The position numbers were made by a program, and so were the translations under genes. DNA of 49,189 nt from JBFHQE01 sp041592335 (GTDB lineage Bacteria; Pseudomonadota; Gammaproteobacteria; Thiohalobacterales; Thiohalobacteraceae): the NCBI GenBank assembly GCA_041592335.1, contig JBFHQE010000018.1, forward strand, positions 1 to 49,189, given 5' to 3'. Under the pieces are notes generated by a model. The model ran no database searches. It was not told the origin of the DNA and saw only the letters and a program-made list of their open reading frames with translations. Positions 41,670 to 49,189 of the stretch are shown in pieces (the first letter of the stretch is position 1; every line of letters starts with the position of its first letter).

Positions 41670-42251
41670 ATGGATTTAATAACTGGGATTATAGGTTTTG
41701 CAGTATTGACAGGCCCTTTGTGGTTAATTCTACTAATTCTGCCAATTTCTCTTCTAATCGCAGTTGCAATTTCAAAGTTATTCAGGCCTGGTGGTGTAAG
41801 AATTATAGCTGGGGTTTTGGCATTTATGGTGTTTTTCATGCTGCCATTTTTAGATGAGATCGCTGGAAGAATTTATTTAGACCATCTTTGTAAAACTAAA
41901 GCTAGTGTAACTGTATATCAGACTGTTGAGTTGTCAGATGAGTATTGGGATGAAGCAGGGTCAGCAATATTTTATAGAAATTTTGATGTAATTTTAGGGG
42001 ATGAATATTCTATCAAATACAAGGGAGGCGCTTATTCATCGTTATTTAATATTGAAAATGCTGGATATGCGTACCTAAATAAGAAAACTGGCGAAATAAT
42101 TGGTGAAGCTAACGATTTTAGGTATTGGGGCGGTTGGATTAAAAGAAGCTTTTCTCCCAATAAGTCAGCAGAAAGCTGCATTGATTATTCGGATCAATCG
42201 AATAGGTTGATTGATCTGATTTTTATTCCAAAGAATAAAGGTAATAAATAG
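41670..42251 (+). CDS. AT-rich small membrane protein, unknown
   Basis: A 193-residue protein with two close N-terminal helices (about 6-37 and 42-63) and a C-terminal domain of about 130 residues, probably periplasmic, with two cysteines (in DHLCKTKA and AESCIDYS) that could form a disulfide. No family is recognised. Codon use is visibly more AT-rich than in the two secretion genes before it and resembles the start of the RTX gene that follows after 11 bases. It could be an accessory, chaperone or protective protein for the RTX lipase; position is the only evidence. Confidence 0.75.
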   Translation: MDLITGIIGFAVLTGPLWLILLILPISLLIAVAISKLFRPGGVRIIAGVLAFMVFFMLPFLDEIAGRIYLDHLCKTKASVTVYQTVELSDEYWDEAGSAIFYRNFDVILGDEYSIKYKGGAYSSLFNIENAGYAYLNKKTGEIIGEANDFRYWGGWIKRSFSPNKSAESCIDYSDQSNRLIDLIFIPKNKGNK

Positions 42252-42262
42252 GAGTTAGCATA

Positions 42263-45200
42263 ATGGGAACTATCGCAGAATATTTAGAACAATCACAGCT
42301 TTCGGTTGCCGCGTATGCGGATTTGCAACAGGGAATGTTTGGTAAAGATTATCCTGGCTACACAACTGCTTTAATGAATGAGGGTATGTCGCAAAAGCAA
42401 GCTGAAGAATTTGCTGATACCTACAGAGTACTTAATCAGTTTAATAATGTTACTGGATTTTCAGGAACGGTCTTCTCAAATGCTAATGGAGAAATATTTT
42501 TTGCTATTCGCGGAACAGATGATGTCAAAGATTTATTCGGTGCTGACCTCGATGAGATTGGTAAAGAAGGTATTGCAATCGCCCAGGGTTTGGCCATGTT
42601 TAACTGGCTGCAAAGACTTTTTGGCGAGCTGGGAAGTTCTGTTCCGCAATATACATATAATGATAATGGAACAATAAGCTCGTATACAGATACTGCTAGT
42701 GGACTTCTATATGGTAACCATTCACAAATTTCCGTATCTGGGCATTCTTTGGGTGGGCATTTGGCAATGATGTTGGGTCGGATGGCCCCTGATTTATTCA
42801 GTGAAGTTTATACTTATAATGCGCCAGGCTTCGATCATTTAGGGACTGGTCTTACTAGTGAGGGATTTTTTGATTCATTGATTGCCTCGGAGCTAGCACC
42901 AATTACTGGATTCGTTGGAACAAGCTGGAGCAACGATACTATATCAGGTTTCTCAGTAGACGGAGATTTTGTAAGTACTCTTGGTTCATTTCCTGATATA
43001 CAGCAAAACATTTTTTCCGAAATGGAGAATCAAGGTCCAATTGATGCTCACAGCAAGAATGAAATAGCTGATGCGTTGGCAGTTTATAATTTGCTTGATG
43101 GGATTGGGTTGCCGCATCAAATCGACGAATTAACTCCTATTCTCAAATCTGGATCAAACATTCCAGGGAATACCCTAGAAAATCTCGTGAACGCCTTAGG
43201 CGATATATTTTATGTCGGCGAGGAGGTGGAAGTTGGCGATAGAAATGCGCTCTATACTCGAATTTTCGATCTCCAGGGAGTATTAGAGAGTAAATCTGGA
43301 ATAGCGATCACTTCATTGCACGATGATACTCCTCAAGGTCTGGTTACAGCTGCAAAAGCTGATCTTGGTTTTCTGCATGCTTTAGAAAACTTAAACCCCT
43401 TTGCAATAGTTGGTGACGATTCGCTTTACGCTGGCTTAGATCCGGCAAATTATACTGATCAGTATCTGATAGATAGAGCCAGTCTTTTAGAAGATAAACT
43501 GATCAGAGCGTACAATGATTACCCAAATGGTGGTGTTGGAACAGAATTAGATGGGGTTGGGCCTTATGCGGGTCAGTTCATGCATTATCGTGACTTTGAA
43601 TCTAATTATGATACTCGAAAATATAATGGTGTTTCGGAGGATTTAGAAAAGAATATCGTTTTTGGAACCAATGATGGCGATGTGTTGTATGGTGGCTTAG
43701 GTGAGGACCATTTATATGGTCGAGACGGTAATGACGTTCTTGTTGCAAAAGGTGGGGGTGATTACCTTGAAGGTGGGTTTGGAGTCGATTCTTATAATAT
43801 CAGTAATGGTGGAACGATATTTGATATCGATGGGGCAGGAATAGTCATTTTCAACGGACGTCTTCTAGAAGAAGCATTTGATGAAGACGGCGATGGCACC
43901 TACGAATCCAAAGACGGCCGTTTTACCTTTAATCTAACCGGAAGCATTCTGACTGTAACCGATACTCAAACCTCTGAAACACTAACAATAGAAGACTTCT
44001 CTGATTTAGAGTTGGGTATAACTCTCAATGATTCAGTGCCTCAAGACAATCCGCCTGTTGATCGACTAATTGAGGGTGATTTGGAGTATCAAGACCCAAT
44101 AAGTTATGACGATCTTGGTAATGCTGTAGTTACATCCAATCCAGATCCAGATCTGAGTGATCTCCTATTCGATAGTGTTGGTAATGATCATATATTGGGT
44201 CATGGAGGTGACGATTATATTGATGCATACCGTGGCGGTCATGACATTATTGAGGGCGGGGCAGGTAGTGATGCCATCAATGGAGCTGATAGTGATGATC
44301 AGATTTTCGCTGATTCATTTATTGATATAACAGCAATCTCGAATTACGAAAACTTCGGCGGAGAGTTCTCAAGTTACTCGCGTGGCGATTTCCTGAGCGG
44401 TGGGCGCGGAGAAGATGTTGTGGTCGGCAGCTCTGAGAATGATGTTATTTTGGGTGGAGGGGGTAATGATCTTCTGCTTGGAGGGGCGGGTGATGACGAC
44501 ATTAATGGTGATGATCATTATGTGGCAATCGATCATTCGTGGAGCGTTGTTTCTGGTTCAGGACAGAATGAATTCGATACAACTTATTTCAGTATTAGAA
44601 ATGATGATTTTTCAGGTGATCAGTTTGGTGATGACATCATTTATGGAGGGTATGGTAATGATCATATAAGTGGTCTGAGGGGAAATGACCTGTTATTTGG
44701 AGAATATGGCGATGATGTTATTGCTGGCGGTGATCATGACGACTTAATTTTTGGTGGTGATGGTGATGACAGGCTTACTGGTGATTATGGTGACTATGAT
44801 TTAAATGATTTGCCTAGAGGTTTTGGGAGCGATTATATCGATGGCGGTAATGGTAATGATTTCCTTCAGGGCGAAGGGGGTGATGATTTTCTCAGCGGTG
44901 GCGCCGATAATGATGAGTTATGGGGAGATGCGGCTTACCTTAATAGCGAAGATCATGGGAATGATACGCTTGACGGTGGCGATGGTTCTGACCTGTTAAT
45001 AGGCGGTTATGGCAATGACACGCTTCTTGGTGGTGACGGCGATGACGGTATTATAGATAGTAGTGGGTATATAGGTGGTGCAGGCACGGCTGGTTTGATT
45101 GGCGGTGCGGGCAACGACACTCTTTATGGTGGTAAGGGTGACGATATTCTTCTTGGCGATGATTCTAGTTCTCCGTTCTCGGATCATGGAAATGATCTTC

Positions 45201-48200
45201 TTTATGGAGGTTCTGGTTCTGACTATTTAGATGGTCAAGGTGGCGATGATTACCTTGATGGGGGTACAGAGAACGACACTTTGATTGGAGGTGATGGTAA
45301 TGATGCGCTGTTTGGTGGCGAAGGGCAGGATTATCTCGAAGGTGGCGATGGCTATGATTATCTGGATGGTGGTGCTGGCGCCGATTACTTAGTTGTTGAT
45401 GAGTTCGATACTGTCAATTGGTCATCGAGCGGTGATAACGATACGATCGCCAGCCGAGCTGGCAACATCAATTTCGATGGCGTCAATATTGAAGAAGTTA
45501 CGTTTAATCAATATGACGATGGCGCCGCGCAATACATGGGTATTTCTGTTGGCACTTCAACCTTATGGATTTCCAATGGCTTTATTGGGGATACTGGGTC
45601 ATTCTCATTTAACAATCGGGTCGTAACTCAGGCGAGTTTGATGGCCTATGCGCCCTCATTGAATATTTCGGGCACTCAAGGCTACGATATCATTTATGGC
45701 AGTAATCAGGGCGACACAATCACTGGCTATCGAAATAACGCACTTGAGGCTGACGCAGGTAGTGAAATCTACGGCCAGGGTGGTGATGACGATATTTATG
45801 GTACTTCAGGTTTAGATTATCTCTTCGGAGAAGAGGGTGCGGATACCTTAAGAGGCGCGGGTGGCGCTGATGAACTTGATGGCGGCGTAGGGAATGACAC
45901 TCTGATCGGTGGTCAGGGTGATGATATTTATTATGTTGATAGCACCGGCGATGTCATTCAGGAAAACTTTGGTGAGGGAGCTGACGCGGTAGTTTCAACT
46001 GCCGATTACACATTGTCTGACAATGTCGAAGTGCTGGATCTGGTTGGCGATGCAAATCTTGATGGAACGGGTAATGCGCTCGGGAACCGTCTGATCGGGA
46101 ATGATAGCGATAACGTCCTCTCCGGTCTGGAAGGCGATGATGAACTGATCGGTCAGGATGGCGCTGATACGCTAATCGGCGGTCTGGGTAATGATGACCT
46201 TTATGGCCAGCAAGGCAACGATCATCTGTTAGGTGGTCAGGGCAACGATACACTCTATGGTGGTTCTGGTGATGATATCTATGAGGTTGCGCTCGGTGAT
46301 GGAATCGATGTCATTATCGATGTTGAAGGTGTCAATACCATTCAATTTGGCGCTGGCATCACGCTAAGCGATTTAACACTCACCCAGTTCCAGGGTGATG
46401 ATGGCTCTTTCTACCTCAATATCGACTATGGGGCTGGTGGCGATACCATCAAGATAAAGGATGGCCTGACTGGAACGATTCAGAGCTATCGTTTCTTTGA
46501 TTCTTCAGAAATATCTCATGAAAACCTTGTCGCCTTGGTAGGTGTGCCGCTGGTATCTGATGGGACGCATCTCGACGATACTATTTATGGCAGCTCTGAA
46601 AGCGACATTATCAACGCCTTTGCGGGCAACGATGTTGTCTACGGCAAGAATGGCGCCGATATCCTCAATGGTGGCACAGGTGATGACCAGTTGTTCGGCG
46701 ATCAAGGTGATGATGTGCTTGATGGTCATACAGGCGATGACACGCTTACGGGTGGTGCAGGTGTTGATCGCTACATGCTGCAGTGGGGTATGGGGAATGA
46801 TGTTGCCATCGATGATGGTTTGGAAGGCAGCATTATCGAATTAGGTCTGGGCCTGGCTCTGGATGATCTGACGATCTGGCAAGATGGCAATGATCTTGTT
46901 GTGGGTCTGCCGGGCGGGGAAGATTCTCTTCGGGTTCAGAATTACGCTGCATCACCTTCAAGTTGGATGATCGATGACGGTAATGGCGCCCAGCAGGTAA
47001 GCGGGTTTATCGTGGCGGCGCCTGTGCCGGGTACCCCTCTTGATTATGACCAGCTTGCCAGTAGCTATCTTTCGCGTATAAGAAGAACGTTCAATAAGAC
47101 GTTGATTGGTTATGGTTATTCAATGCGTGCTGATGGTGGTTTGAAATATGATGAGACGGTAGTTGGCGATAGTTCTGTAACCGTTAAGCATAATGATGCA
47201 AATTTTAATATTTACAATGAAACTGTGTCTGGTAGCGATGCATATACACAGTCAATTACAGATTATGCATTCACAAATGTTCCTTTGAGTCAGACGACAA
47301 CTTACACACAGATTGCGAGTTACACGACAGGTTCTGGATTTTACGGAATCTCTGCTGGTGGCGGCGTTAACAGGACTTTCTATTCATATATCAACGCTGG
47401 TGTGGAAGTCCCTCTGGGAGCTACTGTCATTGTCACCTACACTCCTTCTCAGGATTTAAATGGTGGAGATACGCTGAATATTGGTGGATATAACGACAAG
47501 AATACCAATGATGTTGTTACGGGTTATTGGATATTGGATTCAAATGCACCCATAGGTGTGGATGGTGTTGTACTGCAGCCTGCTACTCATAGTGAGTATA
47601 ACTACTTTTATGATGTTAATGCGGTAAGTTTGGTTGGGGGAGATGGGGATAATGTAATTCAGGTTAATCGATACGCAGCAGTTGATGGTGGTGCAGGGAA
47701 CGATCATATAACTGCAACTTACAATGGCTTTTACCGTAATTACGGTGTATGGGAAGGGAGTTTTGGCGCCAGTCTTTATACTGATAGGACACTCTATAAT
47801 GCGCCTTACAGTCAAAGAAATACAGGCGCGCTTTTATACGGAAATGCTGGCGATGATGAAATCACAGGTGGTACTGGTGATGATTTAATCATTGGCGGAG
47901 TGGGCAATGACTTTCTTAATGGAAAAGAAGGCAGTGACACATACCTTGTCGGTAATGGGGATGTTGGATTCGACATCATTGCAGATAATGGGCGTTCAGT
48001 CTTTAGACAAATGGAAGGTTCATACTCTCGGTATACTGACTGGTATTTTAAATCAATCAATAAAAAGAATTATGATCCATGGGAAACCCCTGTTGATCTT
48101 GTTCCGGTTATACAACCGAATGATTATGAGCAATTGGAAGCTTTGTATGAAGATCGTGTGGTTACAATTGATACCGTTGAATTTGCGCAGGGAATCTCGT

Positions 48201-49189
48201 TAGCTGACCTCAGTATATCCTGGGGTAGGGAGACGCTAACAGATGTTAGTAATCAATTTTCCTTTAACGGAGTTTATACTACTCTCAACCTCTCCTGGGC
48301 GCTTGGGGAAGGTGTAAAGATAGTTATTCCTCATTCGATTGTAGAGAGTGGATCGAATAATGGAGATGGCGCACCAGATGACGGCGGTTCAAGATATGAT
48401 GAATATCTTGGTTTAGGTATTGAGCAATTCAAGTTTTCTGATGGCACTATCCTTTCCATGGCAGAAATGATTGAGCTGGCCCCGCCTGTCGATACGTTCG
48501 ATCCACATCTGCTTCCAGACTCTATCGAAGGCACATCCAATGATGATGATCTCACGGGTACATCCTCTGACGATATTATGAATGCCTACGAAGGAAATGA
48601 TTCGTTAGACGGCCTTGCCGGCGCCGATACCATGACAGGCGGGATGGGGGATGATACGTATTACGTCGATAACGCTGGGGATATAGTCAATGAGCTTCTT
48701 GATGAAGGCGTTGATACGGTCAATAGTTCAATTACTCATACTCTCGCTTCCAATGTTGAAAATCTCACGTTAACTGGCATTGGCGATATCGATGGAACTG
48801 GTAATGAACTTAATAATGTAATTACTGGTAACTCAGGAAGTAATGTTATCGACGGTGGCACTGGCGCAGATACCATGTCAGGTGGTGCGGGCGATGATAC
48901 CTATTATGTGGACGATACCGCGGATGTCGTGAACGAATTGGCGGATGGTGGGATCGATACCGTCATTTCCTCGGTGCACTTTCATCCGATACTGGCAGGC
49001 AGAGGGCATATTGAGAATGTCACGCTGACAGGCTCTGATGACCTGGCCAGTGTCGGTAATGCATTAGATAACACTATTATCGGCAATGAGGGTGGTAATT
49101 ACCTGGCTGGCTACGATGGCAACGATTCCTTGTACGGCGGTGCTGGTGACGATTATCTCTCTGGTGGTAATGGCGATGACCACATCGAG
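42263..49189 (+). CDS. Giant RTX protein with N-terminal lipase-like domain (runs off right edge)
   Basis: The frame from ATG 42263 (AGGAG nine bases upstream) stays open for 2309 codons to the window end, so the C-terminal secretion signal is not seen. Residues 1 to about 330 look like a class 3/Mbeg1-type lipase: FAIRGTDDVKDLF, nucleophile elbow SGHSLGGHLA with S162, and a candidate catalytic histidine H263 in IDAHSKN. RTX nonapeptides (GGxGxDxLx) begin near 466, with a dense block at about 633-1043 and further blocks near 1126-1333, 1433-1500, 1855-1895 and 2090-2309. Beta domains of the hemolysin-calcium-binding-related type lie between them (near 530-590, 1335-1423, 1963-2073). A non-repetitive island spans about 1593-1847. 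Calcium should drive folding outside the cell. Confidence 0.9.
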   Translation, partial: MGTIAEYLEQSQLSVAAYADLQQGMFGKDYPGYTTALMNEGMSQKQAEEFADTYRVLNQFNNVTGFSGTVFSNANGEIFFAIRGTDDVKDLFGADLDEIGKEGIAIAQGLAMFNWLQRLFGELGSSVPQYTYNDNGTISSYTDTASGLLYGNHSQISVSGHSLGGHLAMMLGRMAPDLFSEVYTYNAPGFDHLGTGLTSEGFFDSLIASELAPITGFVGTSWSNDTISGFSVDGDFVSTLGSFPDIQQNIFSEMENQGPIDAHSKNEIADALAVYNLLDGIGLPHQIDELTPILKSGSNIPGNTLENLVNALGDIFYVGEEVEVGDRNALYTRIFDLQGVLESKSGIAITSLHDDTPQGLVTAAKADLGFLHALENLNPFAIVGDDSLYAGLDPANYTDQYLIDRASLLEDKLIRAYNDYPNGGVGTELDGVGPYAGQFMHYRDFESNYDTRKYNGVSEDLEKNIVFGTNDGDVLYGGLGEDHLYGRDGNDVLVAKGGGDYLEGGFGVDSYNISNGGTIFDIDGAGIVIFNGRLLEEAFDEDGDGTYESKDGRFTFNLTGSILTVTDTQTSETLTIEDFSDLELGITLNDSVPQDNPPVDRLIEGDLEYQDPISYDDLGNAVVTSNPDPDLSDLLFDSVGNDHILGHGGDDYIDAYRGGHDIIEGGAGSDAINGADSDDQIFADSFIDITAISNYENFGGEFSSYSRGDFLSGGRGEDVVVGSSENDVILGGGGNDLLLGGAGDDDINGDDHYVAIDHSWSVVSGSGQNEFDTTYFSIRNDDFSGDQFGDDIIYGGYGNDHISGLRGNDLLFGEYGDDVIAGGDHDDLIFGGDGDDRLTGDYGDYDLNDLPRGFGSDYIDGGNGNDFLQGEGGDDFLSGGADNDELWGDAAYLNSEDHGNDTLDGGDGSDLLIGGYGNDTLLGGDGDDGIIDSSGYIGGAGTAGLIGGAGNDTLYGGKGDDILLGDDSSSPFSDHGNDLLYGGSGSDYLDGQGGDDYLDGGTENDTLIGGDGNDALFGGEGQDYLEGGDGYDYLDGGAGADYLVVDEFDTVNWSSSGDNDTIASRAGNINFDGVNIEEVTFNQYDDGAAQYMGISVGTSTLWISNGFIGDTGSFSFNNRVVTQASLMAYAPSLNISGTQGYDIIYGSNQGDTITGYRNNALEADAGSEIYGQGGDDDIYGTSGLDYLFGEEGADTLRGAGGADELDGGVGNDTLIGGQGDDIYYVDSTGDVIQENFGEGADAVVSTADYTLSDNVEVLDLVGDANLDGTGNALGNRLIGNDSDNVLSGLEGDDELIGQDGADTLIGGLGNDDLYGQQGNDHLLGGQGNDTLYGGSGDDIYEVALGDGIDVIIDVEGVNTIQFGAGITLSDLTLTQFQGDDGSFYLNIDYGAGGDTIKIKDGLTGTIQSYRFFDSSEISHENLVALVGVPLVSDGTHLDDTIYGSSESDIINAFAGNDVVYGKNGADILNGGTGDDQLFGDQGDDVLDGHTGDDTLTGGAGVDRYMLQWGMGNDVAIDDGLEGSIIELGLGLALDDLTIWQDGNDLVVGLPGGEDSLRVQNYAASPSSWMIDDGNGAQQVSGFIVAAPVPGTPLDYDQLASSYLSRIRRTFNKTLIGYGYSMRADGGLKYDETVVGDSSVTVKHNDANFNIYNETVSGSDAYTQSITDYAFTNVPLSQTTTYTQIASYTTGSGFYGISAGGGVNRTFYSYINAGVEVPLGATVIVTYTPSQDLNGGDTLNIGGYNDKNTNDVVTGYWILDSNAPIGVDGVVLQPATHSEYNYFYDVNAVSLVGGDGDNVIQVNRYAAVDGGAGNDHITATYNGFYRNYGVWEGSFGASLYTDRTLYNAPYSQRNTGALLYGNAGDDEITGGTGDDLIIGGVGNDFLNGKEGSDTYLVGNGDVGFDIIADNGRSVFRQMEGSYSRYTDWYFKSINKKNYDPWETPVDLVPVIQPNDYEQLEALYEDRVVTIDTVEFAQGISLADLSISWGRETLTDVSNQFSFNGVYTTLNLSWALGEGVKIVIPHSIVESGSNNGDGAPDDGGSRYDEYLGLGIEQFKFSDGTILSMAEMIELAPPVDTFDPHLLPDSIEGTSNDDDLTGTSSDDIMNAYEGNDSLDGLAGADTMTGGMGDDTYYVDNAGDIVNELLDEGVDTVNSSITHTLASNVENLTLTGIGDIDGTGNELNNVITGNSGSNVIDGGTGADTMSGGAGDDTYYVDDTADVVNELADGGIDTVISSVHFHPILAGRGHIENVTLTGSDDLASVGNALDNTIIGNEGGNYLAGYDGNDSLYGGAGDDYLSGGNGDDHIE

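Noticed and set aside
42263..48600. Several open frames of 60-100 codons on both strands within the RTX gene
   Set aside because: They are out of frame with the long RTX frame and have repetitive, low-information translations that mirror the GGxGxD codons.
43660..49189. Short-period DNA repeats that could be a CRISPR array or minisatellite
   Set aside because: The periodicity is 27 bases in frame and encodes RTX nonapeptides; there is no constant repeat with variable spacers and no cas gene.

Overview
The window looks like a chromosomal segment of a facultatively anaerobic, denitrifying proteobacterium, most likely a gammaproteobacterium and possibly a sulfur oxidiser. Support for this: a full nor-nir-nos set with cytochrome cd1 nitrite reductase and a Tat-exported (clade I type) N2O reductase; the O2-independent ubiquinone genes ubiUV; FNR/DNR-type operators of the form TTGAT-N4-ATCAA; a DsrC-family protein of the cysteine-less kind; and a REP doublet of the kind common in gammaproteobacteria. 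I cannot name the species from sequence alone.

Layout. 1-464: the end of an IS3-type element (orfA start, duplicated terminus) and an integron attC-like hairpin. 465-3249 (minus strand): ubiV, ubiU and a YhcC-type radical SAM gene, divergent from nor across a region with two FNR/DNR boxes. 3441-9348: norC, norB, norQ, a small membrane protein, a NapH/NosR-like polyferredoxin and norD. 9358-10095: an FNR-like regulator with unusual cysteine spacing. 10373-19228: nirS-nirE-nirC-nirF-nirD-nirL-nirG-nirH-nirJ-nirN, which covers the enzyme and the known heme d1 pathway. 19261-20867 (minus): a polytopic membrane protein and a DUF2249 protein. 21093-22013: a TauD-type dioxygenase. 22257-30074: nosR-nosZ-nosD-nosF-nosY-nosL. 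30184-31668: norE, norF and a methyltransferase behind a perfect FNR box.

31665-37940 is an accessory stretch: an unknown membrane protein, a LysR regulator divergent from an HPP-family membrane protein and a CBS protein, a DsrC-like protein with a fused N-terminal beta domain, a 55-codon ORF, an ACR3 arsenite exporter behind a truncated arsR, and an orphan HigA-like antitoxin with a damaged 5' end. 38154-49189 is a type I secretion locus: HlyB-like ABC transporter, HlyD-like adaptor, an AT-rich membrane protein, and a giant RTX protein with an N-terminal lipase-like domain that runs off the right edge after 2309 codons.

How the parts fit. NirS makes NO, NorCB reduces it to N2O and NosZ reduces that to N2. 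NirECFDLGHJN build heme d1, NorQD and NorEF mature or support NorCB, and NosRDFYL supply electrons and copper. FNR-type boxes stand before norC/ubiU, nirS, norE and the DsrC-like gene, with weaker ones before nosR, so one oxygen- or NO-sensing regulator, perhaps the one encoded here, could coordinate respiration, anaerobic quinone synthesis and the DsrC-like protein. Strong hairpins lie after each enzyme structural gene (norB, nirS, nosZ) and before its maturation genes, suggesting a shared way of setting transcript ratios. The least explained parts are the polyferredoxin pair inside nor, the DsrC-like fusion, the membrane protein/DUF2249 pair, the dioxygenase, and the small membrane protein beside the RTX lipase.
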